In this document: positions 35,841-45,308 of the stretch, in pieces
How positions within the stretch are numbered: position 1 is the first letter of the stretch
Layout: the number at the start of each line of letters is the position of its first letter
Origin: Vreelandella venusta
Lineage (GTDB): Bacteria; Pseudomonadota; Gammaproteobacteria; Pseudomonadales; Halomonadaceae
Assembly (NCBI RefSeq): GCF_007989605.1
Contig: NZ_BJUL01000001.1
Coordinates: forward strand, 124,001 to 188,000
Length of the DNA: 64,000 nucleotides
Direction: 5' to 3'
Notes under the pieces: generated by a model
What the model saw: the letters and a program-made list of their open reading frames with translations, nothing else
Database searches by the model: none
Told to the model about the DNA's origin: nothing
Program-made: the position numbers and the translations under genes

Positions 35841-38288
35841 ATGGGCAAGCGAATCTCGCGTACCGTACCGGTTGCGCACACACTGATGGGCAGTTTGCTC
35901 GCTAGCGCCTCATTTTCAGCGGTGGCACAAGGCCAGACGCTGCCTGCCGAGGCGCTTGACTGGCAGGCCTGGAGCCAAGAGGAAGCACCGCATCAGCTGT
36001 GTCGAGGGCGATATGTGATGCCTGACTACCGCTTGCCTGCGGTGGATAACCCCGAGACGTTGTCGGTGGAGACCCTGGAAGCCGATTACGCCGCCGATGG
36101 TGAAGCCTTGTTGCGCGGTGATGTTGTACTGCGTCGTGGAAACACAGAGCTACAGGCAGCGCAGATGTATTTACCCGCCGACCGCCAACGTGTCGATGCA
36201 GAAGGCAATCTCGCCATACGAAATGGTCAGGCGCTGGTGCGCGGCGAGCAAGCCACGTTAATGCTCAACGATGACCGAGCCTCGTTACGCAACAGCCACT
36301 ATGTGCTTTACGAACAGCATTTACGCGGCCAAGCTAGTCAATTAGAGCAAACTGGTGAAGAACAATATCGTCTACACAATGCTTCGTTTACGACGTGTGA
36401 TCCAGGGGCCAACAGCTGGCAACTCGTGAGTAGCGATATAAAGCTGAATCAAGCCGCAGGATTTGGTACTGCACGGCACGCACGGTTAGAAGTAAAAGAC
36501 GTGCCGATTTTTTACTGGCCTTGGCTACGTTTTCCCATTGATGACCGTCGTCACACAGGATTGCTGTCACCCTCTATTAGCTTTTCTAACGAGGGATTTG
36601 ACTATGCGCAGCCCTTTTACTGGAACATCGCACCAAATCAAGATGCCACCATTACACCGCGCTGGATGTCTGATCGTGGGCTGTTACTCAATGGTGAGTA
36701 CCGCTATCTACTTGAAGAGAGTCGAGGAACGGTAGAAGGCGGCTATATCAATAGCGATGACGGCAGTGAAAATGGTGATAACCGCTTCGAAGGCAATGAT
36801 CGCTGGTATATTGATGCCACGCATGCAGGAACGCTGACGCCACGCAGTGATTACCAATTGCGCTATGGTGCCGCCAGCGATGGTCGCTATTTCGATGATT
36901 TCGGTGGTGAGTTTGGCAATAGTGATCGCGTTAGTATGGAGCGGATGGCCCAGGTAGATTACCGCGGTGAACGTTGGCAGTTAGATGCCCGAGCCCAAGG
37001 TTTTCAGCGCTTGGAAGACCCGCTGAGTGATTCCGATAAGCCGTTTTATCGTCTGCCCAGTTTGACAGCGAGCTCTGACTGGCAGTTAGGCGGTGGTCTC
37101 TATACACAGTGGCACTCTAACGTGACCTATTTCTGGCGTGATGTAGACGAGCGACAGGTGCCTGAGCGAGAAGCCGCCATCGGCACGCGGCTGCACCTCA
37201 CGCCAGCGATTGGTTGGCGTTTTGAGCAACCCTGGGGCTATATCGAACCGCGTACTGAATTATGGCATACCGCTTATGAGTTGGATTATGGCGATCGCGT
37301 CACTGACCGAGGCACGTCTCCCAGCCGTAGTGCGGCGGTCACATCGATAGATAGTGGCCTTGTGTTTGAGCGTGAATTAGAACTGAGCGGACGAGACTAT
37401 CGCCAAACCCTTGAGCCACGTTTGAACTACGCCTACGTTCCACGTACTAACCAAACGCAGCTGCCTGATTTTGACAGCCGTGAGCGAGCGTTCTCATGGG
37501 ATCAACTATGGTCGCCTCATCGTTTCTCCGGCGCTGATCGTTTAGGTGATCTCAATCGCGTGTCGCTTGGCGTACAATCTCGCTTTATTGAAGACGCCAC
37601 TGGGCGGGATCGGTTAACGTTTGGCGTTGGGCAAAGCGTTTATTTATCCGAGCGTCGCATTGATAGTGAAGGCGACCCGGACACATTGCCTGCTCATCCA
37701 GAAGATGACCCAAGTGTGAATCCGCTTAGCCGCTATCAAGCTACTCGCGATCGCTCTCCGCTGGTGACGCGCCTTGATTGGCAGATTAATAATCGGTGGA
37801 GTGCGGGGTATGAATGGTTATACGACGACCAGCGTGAACAGACTGAGCGCTCTAGCGTTGATGCGCGTTATCGCCATCCCGCTGGCCACGTAGTGAACCT
37901 TGGTTATCGTTGGGAGATCGAAGGTTTTGATCCAGGCGTTGTACCTGGTGATGACGGCTTTAGAGATTACAGCCGAGAAGAGTGGGATCTGTCACTTGCT
38001 TGGAAAGCCAGCCCGAGAATTGATTTGATTGGTCGCTATCTATACGACCAAACCAATGAGCGCGCGCTTGAACGGCTGGCAGGCGTTCAGTGGAACGACT
38101 GCTGCTACGGCTTACAGCTTGTTTGGCGTGAGTGGGTAGACGATAACGACACCGCCCCTGTGGGTGATGACTTTAATGATCGCGGGCTATTTTTACGCTT
38201 TGTATTCCGTGGCCTTGGTGGCGTTGGTCAACAGGCTGACGGCTACTTTGAACAGGCCATTCCTGGCTACCGCCCAACGCCGCTATAA
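35841..38288 (+). CDS. lptD: LPS assembly outer-membrane protein LptD
   Basis: Inserts lipopolysaccharide into the outer leaflet together with LptE. A signal peptide ends about residue 30 (AVAQ). An OstA/LptA-like jellyroll (about 80-210) precedes a large beta-barrel. Cysteines occur at YLCRG-like N-terminal and C-terminal (DCCYG) positions needed for inter-domain disulfides. The 815-residue length is normal. ATG 35841 has AAGGA. First of the lptD-surA-pdxA-rsmA-apaG-apaH row. Confidence 0.94.
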   Translation: MGKRISRTVPVAHTLMGSLLASASFSAVAQGQTLPAEALDWQAWSQEEAPHQLCRGRYVMPDYRLPAVDNPETLSVETLEADYAADGEALLRGDVVLRRGNTELQAAQMYLPADRQRVDAEGNLAIRNGQALVRGEQATLMLNDDRASLRNSHYVLYEQHLRGQASQLEQTGEEQYRLHNASFTTCDPGANSWQLVSSDIKLNQAAGFGTARHARLEVKDVPIFYWPWLRFPIDDRRHTGLLSPSISFSNEGFDYAQPFYWNIAPNQDATITPRWMSDRGLLLNGEYRYLLEESRGTVEGGYINSDDGSENGDNRFEGNDRWYIDATHAGTLTPRSDYQLRYGAASDGRYFDDFGGEFGNSDRVSMERMAQVDYRGERWQLDARAQGFQRLEDPLSDSDKPFYRLPSLTASSDWQLGGGLYTQWHSNVTYFWRDVDERQVPEREAAIGTRLHLTPAIGWRFEQPWGYIEPRTELWHTAYELDYGDRVTDRGTSPSRSAAVTSIDSGLVFERELELSGRDYRQTLEPRLNYAYVPRTNQTQLPDFDSRERAFSWDQLWSPHRFSGADRLGDLNRVSLGVQSRFIEDATGRDRLTFGVGQSVYLSERRIDSEGDPDTLPAHPEDDPSVNPLSRYQATRDRSPLVTRLDWQINNRWSAGYEWLYDDQREQTERSSVDARYRHPAGHVVNLGYRWEIEGFDPGVVPGDDGFRDYSREEWDLSLAWKASPRIDLIGRYLYDQTNERALERLAGVQWNDCCYGLQLVWREWVDDNDTAPVGDDFNDRGLFLRFVFRGLGGVGQQADGYFEQAIPGYRPTPL

Positions 38289-38327
38289 CGATTTTGTTAA
38301 ATGGCGACTGACTGAAAGAGATTCTTT

Positions 38328-39371
38328 ATGACTACCAGAATGACCCTGCTGACCGATGGCTTGAAAAAGCGGGCAAAACTGCTTTCTGCGGGCGGTATGG
38401 TGGCGCTCTGTCTTGGAACGAGTGCTACGCTTGTGCCGCTAACGGTTTACGCCCAGAATTTCGAATCAACCCAGCGGCAAATGCTGGATAGTGTTGTGGC
38501 TGTCGTGAATGATGGCGTCATTATGCGCAGTGAGCTTGATGACCGCATTGCCCAAGTAGAACAGCAGGCTCAGGCTCAGGCTCAGGGGGGGAACTTGCCT
38601 CCCCGTAGCCAACTAGCTCAGCAGGTGCTAGAGCGCATGGTGATGGATGAAATCCAACTGCAAATGGCTCGCCAAGCTAATCTTAGCGTGGATGACACGG
38701 AGCTTAATCGCCAGCTGCGCTCGATTGCTGAGTCTAACGGCATGACGTTAGACCAGTTTGCCGATGCCGTGGAAGCGGACGGCATGACCCTGGGTGGCGT
38801 ACGTGAAGAAATACGCCGCGAAATGCTGATGCGCCAAGTGCAGCAGCGCCAAATTAGCCAACGTGTCACCGTAACTGATCGTGACGTTGAGCGCTTTTTG
38901 AGTCAGCAACCAGCGCAGCAGGGGCAAGCGTTCATTGAAGAGATTCGTGCCCGTCACGTGTTGGTAGAGTTAACGCCAACGCGCAATGACAATCAGGCCC
39001 GTGCCCGCGCTGAGCAGGTACGCCAGCGTTTACAGCAGGGAGCCGACTTTGCATCCGTCGCCCGTGAGTTTAGCGACGACCGTGGTAGCGCCTTGAATGG
39101 CGGCGAGCTTGGTTGGGTGCGTCCAGGACAAACGGTGCCAGCCTTCGAAGAAGCGTTGGGATCGCTGAGTGCTAACCAGCTATCTGAACCCGTTCGTTCC
39201 CAGTTTGGCTACCACGTGATTGAAGTACTAGAGCGCCGTCGTCAGGATGTGACAGAGGAAAGTCGCCGGGAGCAGGTTCGTCAGGCCATTTTCCAGCGTC
39301 GTGCTAACGAAGAGCTGCAGACATGGCAGCGTGAAATGCGTGAGCAGGCTTTTGTCGATATTCGCCTTTAA
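38328..39371 (+). CDS. surA: Periplasmic chaperone/prolyl isomerase SurA (one parvulin domain)
   Basis: Helps outer-membrane proteins fold. After a signal peptide (cleaved about YAQ, residue 41), the SurA N-domain (about 50-190, VAVVNDGVIMRSELDDR) is followed by only one parvulin domain (about 205-305, ARHVLVELTP...FGYHVIEVLERR) and a C-terminal helix. E. coli SurA has two parvulin domains and 428 residues, so this 347-residue version is a natural short form. A CAGGCT repeat encodes QAQAQAQ near residue 85. Confidence 0.93.
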   Translation: MTTRMTLLTDGLKKRAKLLSAGGMVALCLGTSATLVPLTVYAQNFESTQRQMLDSVVAVVNDGVIMRSELDDRIAQVEQQAQAQAQGGNLPPRSQLAQQVLERMVMDEIQLQMARQANLSVDDTELNRQLRSIAESNGMTLDQFADAVEADGMTLGGVREEIRREMLMRQVQQRQISQRVTVTDRDVERFLSQQPAQQGQAFIEEIRARHVLVELTPTRNDNQARARAEQVRQRLQQGADFASVAREFSDDRGSALNGGELGWVRPGQTVPAFEEALGSLSANQLSEPVRSQFGYHVIEVLERRRQDVTEESRREQVRQAIFQRRANEELQTWQREMREQAFVDIRL

Positions 39372-39383
39372 TGAGCCAATCTA

Positions 39384-40433
39384 ATGAGCAATAGCGCGCC
39401 ACTGCTGATAACGACCGGAGAGCCCGCGGGCATCGGCCCAGAAATCACGCTGATGCTGGCCGCCAATGGGCAGTTGAATAATACGGTGGCCATTGGCGAT
39501 ACGCAGTTGTTGAGACAGCGTGCGTCGCTTCTGGGGCTTCATCTTGATGTGATAGAAGCCGCTCCAGGAAGCGGGGTTACTTCCTCGCCAGGGCGTTTGG
39601 TTGTATGGCCCGCAGCACTTTGCGAACCTGCGCTCCCTGGCGTGCTCAATCCTGCTAATGCAGGCTACGTGCTAGAGACATTGCAAATCGCTGTAGATGC
39701 CTGTCAGCAGGGGCATGCAGCGGCCATGGTGACTGCGCCGCTGCATAAAGGGGTGATTATCGAAGGCGGCTATCCTAGCTTCACTGGCCACACCGAATGG
39801 CTGCGCGATGCCTGTGGGGTGGATGAAGTCGTGATGCTGTTGGCTACCGACCAAGCGCTGCACGCTCAGACGAGTCATTGGCAGGGCAGCAGTGACCTAC
39901 GCGTCGCGCTTGTCACTACCCACCTACCGCTGCGTGACGTGGCCGATGCGGTTACCTACGACAAAATTATCCGCATTAGCCGTTTGCTTGCGGCCGATCT
40001 GAAAAACCAGTTTGGGATTGCTGCTCCGTGCATTGCGGTGTGTGGGCTAAACCCTCATGCCGGAGAAGATGGCCATTTAGGGCGCGAAGAGCTCGATGTT
40101 ATTATTCCCGCGCTGAAAGCGCTGTGCGCTGAAGGTCTTGATGTTCAAGGCCCGCTGCCAGCTGATACGCTTTTCACGCCGCGCCATTTGGCAGGTGTTG
40201 ATGCGGTACTGGCGATGTATCATGACCAAGGGCTGGCAGTGTTAAAATACGCAGGCTTTGGTCAGGCGGCGAATATCACACTTGGCCTGCCGCTGGTGCG
40301 TACATCGGTAGACCACGGCACCGCGCTCAGTTTAGCCGGTCGCGGCATTGCTGACCCCAATAGCTTAGGCGTAGCTCTCGCGCTAGCAAAGCGGCTTTCC
40401 GCACAGCGCGCCAATGGCTTAAATGCTTTATGA
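39384..40433 (+). CDS. pdxA: 4-hydroxythreonine-4-phosphate dehydrogenase
   Basis: Pyridoxal phosphate synthesis. GEPAGIGPEI at the N terminus, the metal-binding histidines (PLHKGVI, CGLNPHAGEDG and MYHDQGLAVLK) define the family. Length 349. It starts 12 bp after surA with a weak ribosome site, suggesting coupling. Confidence 0.95.
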   Translation: MSNSAPLLITTGEPAGIGPEITLMLAANGQLNNTVAIGDTQLLRQRASLLGLHLDVIEAAPGSGVTSSPGRLVVWPAALCEPALPGVLNPANAGYVLETLQIAVDACQQGHAAAMVTAPLHKGVIIEGGYPSFTGHTEWLRDACGVDEVVMLLATDQALHAQTSHWQGSSDLRVALVTTHLPLRDVADAVTYDKIIRISRLLAADLKNQFGIAAPCIAVCGLNPHAGEDGHLGREELDVIIPALKALCAEGLDVQGPLPADTLFTPRHLAGVDAVLAMYHDQGLAVLKYAGFGQAANITLGLPLVRTSVDHGTALSLAGRGIADPNSLGVALALAKRLSAQRANGLNAL

Positions 40434-40459
40434 ATCAACCCTCCAAGGAACACTGTTAG

Positions 40460-41290
40460 ATGTCTCAAGTGCCTCAGCAGCACCGCGCTCGTAAACGCTT
40501 TGGTCAAAACTTTCTGCGTGACCTCGGCATCATTTCGCGTATTGTCCGTGCCATTGGGCCTCGCGAAAGCGACCGACTCGTCGAAATTGGCCCTGGGCAA
40601 GGCGCGCTTACTGCTCCGTTGCTAGAGGCGGCAGGAAAGCTTGAAGTCATTGAATTAGACCGAGACCTTATTCCGGGCTTAAGGGTGCAGTTTTTTAACT
40701 ACCCTGACTTTGTTATCCATGAAGGTGACGCGCTAAAGTTTGATTTCGCCGCGCTTAAAGGGGATGGCCCTGCGTTGCGAGTCGTCGGTAATCTGCCTTA
40801 CAACATCTCGACGCCATTGATAGTGCATCTCTTAACCATGGGCAAGGCGATTGCCGATATGCACTTTATGCTTCAAAAAGAGGTCGTTGAGCGTTTGGCT
40901 GCTGAGCCAGGTAGCACCGATTGGGGCCGCCTGTCGGTGATGGCGCAATATTACTGCCAGGTTGATCAGCTGTTTGTCGTACCGCCGGAAGCCTTTGTTC
41001 CCAGGCCGAAAGTTGACTCCGCCATTGTTAGGCTAACGCCCCACGAAAGCTTGCCTCAAACAGCAGATGACCCCGCGCTGCTATTTGAATTAGTCAAGTT
41101 GGCGTTTGGTCAACGACGCAAAACACTGCGTAATAACCTGAAAGGTAGGGTAAGCGCAGCAACATTAGAAGCCCTAGGTATTGACCCTGCCCGGCGCCCT
41201 CAAACCTTGACGGTTGCAGAATACGTAGCTATCGCTAATCAAGTGGCTGTTGATGAAGCGCTTAGTGGTAATGGGAGTGCCGACGCGTGA
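40460..41290 (+). CDS. rsmA: 16S rRNA (A1518/A1519) dimethyltransferase
   Basis: Dimethylates two adjacent adenosines in the helix 45 loop. RKRFGQNFLRD, the SAM motif VEIGPGQGALT and catalytic NLPYNISTPL are all present. AAGGA precedes the ATG. The 3' end overlaps apaG (GTG inside the stop). Length 276. Confidence 0.96.
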   Translation: MSQVPQQHRARKRFGQNFLRDLGIISRIVRAIGPRESDRLVEIGPGQGALTAPLLEAAGKLEVIELDRDLIPGLRVQFFNYPDFVIHEGDALKFDFAALKGDGPALRVVGNLPYNISTPLIVHLLTMGKAIADMHFMLQKEVVERLAAEPGSTDWGRLSVMAQYYCQVDQLFVVPPEAFVPRPKVDSAIVRLTPHESLPQTADDPALLFELVKLAFGQRRKTLRNNLKGRVSAATLEALGIDPARRPQTLTVAEYVAIANQVAVDEALSGNGSADA

Positions 41291-41664
41291 GTGCCCTAGC
41301 CATTGAGGTTAGCGTCGTGCCTGAGTACCGTGCCGCTGAGTCAGATGATAGTGAGTCGCGCTTCGTGTTTAGTTACACCGTGACGGTGCATAACCAAAGC
41401 CCTCATAGCGTGCAACTCATGGCACGCTACTGGAAAATTACCCAAGGTAACGGTGATAGCCAAGAGGTGCGTGGCAAAGGGGTGGTGGGCCAGCAGCCGT
41501 TAATTGGTCCGGGACAGCGTTTCCGCTACACCAGTCGAGCCATTCTGCAAACGCCGGTGGGCGTTATGGAAGGCGCTTACACACTGCTTAACACCTACAC
41601 CCAGCGAGCTTTTGAAGTGCCCATTGCACCTTTTAGGCTGGCGGTGCCGCGCCAGCTTCACTGA
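41287..41664 (+). CDS. apaG: ApaG protein
   Basis: A 125-residue single-domain ApaG with the family's FSYTVTVHN, ARYWKI and GEV-like VVGQQP/GVMEGAYTL blocks. Function is unclear; associated with cobalt and magnesium handling. Starts at GTG overlapping the rsmA stop, followed 23 bp later by apaH. Confidence 0.94.
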   Translation: MSALAIEVSVVPEYRAAESDDSESRFVFSYTVTVHNQSPHSVQLMARYWKITQGNGDSQEVRGKGVVGQQPLIGPGQRFRYTSRAILQTPVGVMEGAYTLLNTYTQRAFEVPIAPFRLAVPRQLH

Positions 41665-41687
41665 CCATTCTCTAGAAGGGGAGAGCG

Positions 41688-42503
41688 ATGAGCACCTATG
41701 CCATTGGTGATCTGCATGGCTGTCATGCCGAGTTTATCAGTTTGCTGGAAAAGCTTAACTTCAATGCAACGAACGATGCGCTCTGGCTGGTTGGCGACCT
41801 AGTCAACCGTGGCCCTGGCTCGCTGGCTTGTTTGCAGGAAGTGCAGGCGCTAGGCAGCGCCGCTCGATGCGTACTGGGTAACCACGATTTTCATTTATTG
41901 GTGGTAGCTCGTGGCGGCGGCAAACTGAAAAAAAACGACACTCTAAGCGATATTTTGGCGACTCCGCAGCGCGAACAGGTGCTGGATTGGTTGCAAAGCC
42001 AGCCATTGGCAGTTTACCAAAACAGTACGCTAATGACCCATGCCGGTATATTACCAACGTGGTGCGCTGAGCAAGCGGTATCGTTTAGCCAAGAAGTGCA
42101 GACGGCGTTGCTTAGTGAAACGGCCGGTGATTTTTTAACGCAGTTATTTGGCAATCAACCCGACCGGTTCCATGAGGATCTAGAAGGGATTGATCGTTTA
42201 CGCTGTCTCGTCAATATATTTACCCGCATGCGCTTTATTGACGCTAATGGTCGGCTAGACTTCGCTGCCAAAGAAGGCTTGGAAAGTGCGCCTGACGGAT
42301 TTGCCCCTTGGTTTCAATACCCAAGAGCAGATGCGCTTCAACTGTTATTCGGACACTGGGCGGCATTAGAGGGCCAAACCCCGAACGCCAAGATACAGGT
42401 TGAAGCGCTGGATACTGGTTGCGTGTGGGGTGGGGCGTTAACCGCTCTCAATCTGGAGTCGGGTGAACGCACCAGCGTCCCTAGCCGTCAGCCGAGACAT
42501 TAA
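41688..42503 (+). CDS. apaH: Symmetrical diadenosine tetraphosphatase
   Basis: Splits Ap4A into two ADP. Metallophosphatase motifs YAIGDLHGC, LVGDLVNRGP, LGNHDFHL and the downstream histidines (THAGI, FGHWA) are in order. GGGGAG precedes the ATG. Length 271. End of the classical operon before cca. Confidence 0.95.
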   Translation: MSTYAIGDLHGCHAEFISLLEKLNFNATNDALWLVGDLVNRGPGSLACLQEVQALGSAARCVLGNHDFHLLVVARGGGKLKKNDTLSDILATPQREQVLDWLQSQPLAVYQNSTLMTHAGILPTWCAEQAVSFSQEVQTALLSETAGDFLTQLFGNQPDRFHEDLEGIDRLRCLVNIFTRMRFIDANGRLDFAAKEGLESAPDGFAPWFQYPRADALQLLFGHWAALEGQTPNAKIQVEALDTGCVWGGALTALNLESGERTSVPSRQPRH

Positions 42504-42533
42504 ACACCAGACATTGAAAAAAGGGCGATAGCC

Positions 42534-43670
42534 GTGTTTCAGGTGGATGCGAAAACCAAAGGGCTCGATGTTTATCGTGTTGGTGGGGCAGTGCGCGATG
42601 CGCTGTTAGGCTGGCCGGTAGTGGATAATGATTGGGTCGTCGTTGGTGCTACGCCAGAAGTCATGCAGCAGCGGGGGTTTAAGCCCGTGGGGCGTGATTT
42701 TCCGGTATTTCTGCATCCTGATACCGCCGAAGAGTATGCGCTAGCACGCACTGAAAGAAAGTCTGGCCACGGTTATAGCGGCTTTGAAGTACACGCAAGT
42801 CCTGATGTGACCCTAGAAGAAGACCTTTCAAGGCGTGATTTAACCATCAACGCGATTGCACAGCGCTTTGATGGCGCGTTGACCGACCCCTTTAACGGTC
42901 AGCGGGATATTGAGCAGCGTCTATTACGCCATGTGTCCTCGGCATTTAGTGAAGATCCCTTACGGGTGCTTCGTACGGCACGCTTTCTTGCCCGTTATGC
43001 GCATTTAGGGTTTGCTATTGCGCCTGAAACCCTTGAGCTAATGCGCGATGTAAGCCGCAGCGGTGAGCTTAGCCACCTTGCTGCGGAGCGAGTGTGGATA
43101 GAAACCGAAAAAGCCCTGGGTGAACCAAACCCTGACCGTTACTTCACCGCCTTAAATGAGTGCGAGGCGCTGGCGGCGTGGTGGCCAGAGCTAACCGATG
43201 ACCTTGTGCTGGCAAATGCGCTTGAAGCGATGACCCTTGAGACGATCGCACAGCTGGCTATCGACAGCTCGCTTCCGCTGGCTCACTGGCGTTATGCGTT
43301 GTTGGTGTCGGTACTGAATGATGCACAGCGTGATGTGCTGGCGATAAGGTTACGATTGCCTAATGCCGTAACGCAGCTTGCGCGTCATGTGGCGTTAAGT
43401 AAGGGCATATTGGCCGAGCCATTAAGTGACGAATGTGTTCTTCACTGGCTGGAGCGTTTGGATGGTTGGCGTAAGCCTGCGCAGGTTGATGCCCAGTTAC
43501 AGCTGATTAAGCGCTTAGCAGAGAGTACGGTCGAACCGTTGAGTCGGGCGTGGCAAGCTGCACAAAGCGTTGACCCTCAAGTGCTATTGAAAGCGGGCTA
43601 TCGCGGTGCAGCTTTAGGTAAGGCGCTCCGTGAGCACCGCCAACAGGCCGTAGCAAGTGCGCTTTATTAA
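42534..43670 (+). CDS. cca: CCA tRNA nucleotidyltransferase
   Basis: Adds or repairs the 3' CCA end of tRNAs. Class II signature: VYRVGGAVRDALLG, the DNDWVVVG acidic pair, the RRDLTINAIA and RFLARYA segments. The start is GTG at 42534. At 378 residues it lacks the C-terminal HD phosphohydrolase domain present in the 412-residue E. coli enzyme. Confidence 0.94.
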   Translation: MFQVDAKTKGLDVYRVGGAVRDALLGWPVVDNDWVVVGATPEVMQQRGFKPVGRDFPVFLHPDTAEEYALARTERKSGHGYSGFEVHASPDVTLEEDLSRRDLTINAIAQRFDGALTDPFNGQRDIEQRLLRHVSSAFSEDPLRVLRTARFLARYAHLGFAIAPETLELMRDVSRSGELSHLAAERVWIETEKALGEPNPDRYFTALNECEALAAWWPELTDDLVLANALEAMTLETIAQLAIDSSLPLAHWRYALLVSVLNDAQRDVLAIRLRLPNAVTQLARHVALSKGILAEPLSDECVLHWLERLDGWRKPAQVDAQLQLIKRLAESTVEPLSRAWQAAQSVDPQVLLKAGYRGAALGKALREHRQQAVASALY

Positions 43671-43704
43671 TAGGCACTAAGGGCTGGTTGGTTATGGGCT
43701 TTGT

Positions 43705-44250
43705 TTAGCGAGCGGACACCGCCTTTGGCACAGCGTCTGCCTGAGAAATCCAGCGCCCACGCCAATGAAAGTCGATGGCCCATAAGCGTTGATTACCCAG
43801 CTCAAAGCGTTGCCATAGCGCAGCATAAGATAAGCCATAGATGGGGTGGTACTGGTCGGGTAGCAGTTCGGCCAGCGGTTGCAGAACGAAGGCATTGTGC
43901 GTGATTTCCCCTCGGGGCAGGGTAACGCCGTCAACGGTGCCGCAAATGCCGCCCACTGTGAGTAGGTCAATATCCAGCGCTCGAGAACTACACTTAACCA
44001 TATCGGGAGTGCGGCCATGGGCAATTTCGAGTTGCTTAGACCACGCCTGAAGCTTGCCCACCGACCAATCGCTATCAAAGGCAACCACAAGGTTGTAAAA
44101 GTTGCGATTATCGCTAAACCCTACCGGCTCGCTTTCAAAAATACGCGATATTTGGAGGGGACCAAATGTGTCTTCAAGCGCATCTAGGCATAGGCGGATA
44201 TGAGTGTCCGGATCGATATTGCTGCCTAAACTGAGAGTAACCAAGTTCAT
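43705..44250 (-). CDS. folK: HPPK, dihydropterin pyrophosphokinase
   Basis: Transfers pyrophosphate to 6-hydroxymethyldihydropterin in folate synthesis. SLGSNIDP near the start, FYNLVVAFD and the catalytic RALDIDLL block are visible, along with the LPRGEITHNAFVLQPLAEL segment. It overlaps folB by four bases. Length 181. Confidence 0.94.
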   Translation of the reverse strand: MNLVTLSLGSNIDPDTHIRLCLDALEDTFGPLQISRIFESEPVGFSDNRNFYNLVVAFDSDWSVGKLQAWSKQLEIAHGRTPDMVKCSSRALDIDLLTVGGICGTVDGVTLPRGEITHNAFVLQPLAELLPDQYHPIYGLSYAALWQRFELGNQRLWAIDFHWRGRWISQADAVPKAVSAR

Positions 44251-44603
44251 GGAAGCGTGCCGCGGATGATTTCAAGACCGACGCTAGCGGCTTGTGGAAC
44301 AGCCCCTGGTTTGCGTACGGTAAGTCGCAACCAGATAATGGAAAACTCCTGCTGTAGGCACTCTGCTAGGCGCTCGGCAAATGTCTCGACGAGAGCAAAG
44401 TGGTGCTCGTCAGCAAAGCGCTGAATTCGCTGGCAAATGGCTGCATAATCAAGCGTCAGGCTTAAGTCATCTGCAGCGGCAGCAGGACGAATATCCGTTG
44501 CGAGCGATAAGTCCAAGCTCAAAGACTGAACAATAGTGCGCTCCCAGTCGTACACACCGATCACGGTATCTACTGCCAGCGCTTCGATCAAAATGCGATC
44601 CAC
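44247..44603 (-). CDS. folB: Dihydroneopterin aldolase
   Basis: Makes 6-hydroxymethyldihydropterin, the substrate of FolK. IGVYDWERTI near residue 15 and the C-terminal KPGAVPQAASVGLEI include the conserved active-site Lys. Start GTG with GAGGA upstream. Length 118. Confidence 0.94.
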   Translation of the reverse strand: MDRILIEALAVDTVIGVYDWERTIVQSLSLDLSLATDIRPAAAADDLSLTLDYAAICQRIQRFADEHHFALVETFAERLAECLQQEFSIIWLRLTVRKPGAVPQAASVGLEIIRGTLP

Positions 44604-44696
44604 AGCTATTCCTCTAGCGTCAACAAGCGAGGGATTGTACTTGAGGATAGCGCGAAACGACAGCTAGGTAAGATCTAACGCTGGGTAGGAGCCAAG

Positions 44697-45278
44697 ATGG
44701 TGGGCGGAGTGATATGGATGGTGGTGGGCTACTTAAGCGGAAGCTGGTTAGCAGCGCTGAGCGTATGCCGGCTGGCAGGTGTACCTGATCCGCGATATTG
44801 CGGCTCGCGTAACCCAGGATTTTCGAACGTGCTGCGCCTATACGGGCCGCGTCTAGCCGTCGCCACGCTTTTGCTAGATGCCTTAAAAGGGGCGCCTGCA
44901 GTGTTGGCAGCCAAATTGTTAGGGCTGCCTGTTTGGCTACAGGGAGCTGTGGGGTTAGCGGTTCTGTTGGGCCACAGCTACCCCTTATGGCATGGCTTTC
45001 GCGGCGGTAAATCGGTTTCCAGTGCGTTTGGCGTGTTGCTGATATTGGTGCCCAGCGTGGCGCTGCTTAGTGCGGTATGCTGGATGCTGCTTGCTTGGCG
45101 GCTACGCATGGCAGCGGCAGCGTCGCTTGTTAGTGCATTCGTCGCACCGCTGGCCTGCGCGTGGCTAGCACCTGACTATGTGGTGGTCGTTAGTGGTTTT
45201 AGCCTTTTAGTGCTAGCTCGCCATGGGTTAAATATTCGCCGCCTGCGCCGCGGAGAAGAGCCGCATCTACGCGGCTAG
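44697..45278 (+). CDS. plsY: Glycerol-3-phosphate acyltransferase PlsY
   Basis: Uses acyl-phosphate to acylate glycerol-3-phosphate at the inner membrane. Five hydrophobic segments with the conserved loops GSRNPGFSNVLR, GHSYPLWHGFRGGKSVS and the C-terminal loop. Normal 193 residues. AGGAG precedes the ATG. It is divergent from folB and convergent with tsaD. Confidence 0.93.
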   Translation: MVGGVIWMVVGYLSGSWLAALSVCRLAGVPDPRYCGSRNPGFSNVLRLYGPRLAVATLLLDALKGAPAVLAAKLLGLPVWLQGAVGLAVLLGHSYPLWHGFRGGKSVSSAFGVLLILVPSVALLSAVCWMLLAWRLRMAAAASLVSAFVAPLACAWLAPDYVVVVSGFSLLVLARHGLNIRRLRRGEEPHLRG

Positions 45279-45308
45279 CAGGGGCTATCGGTGTAGGAGC
45301 TAGAGGTG

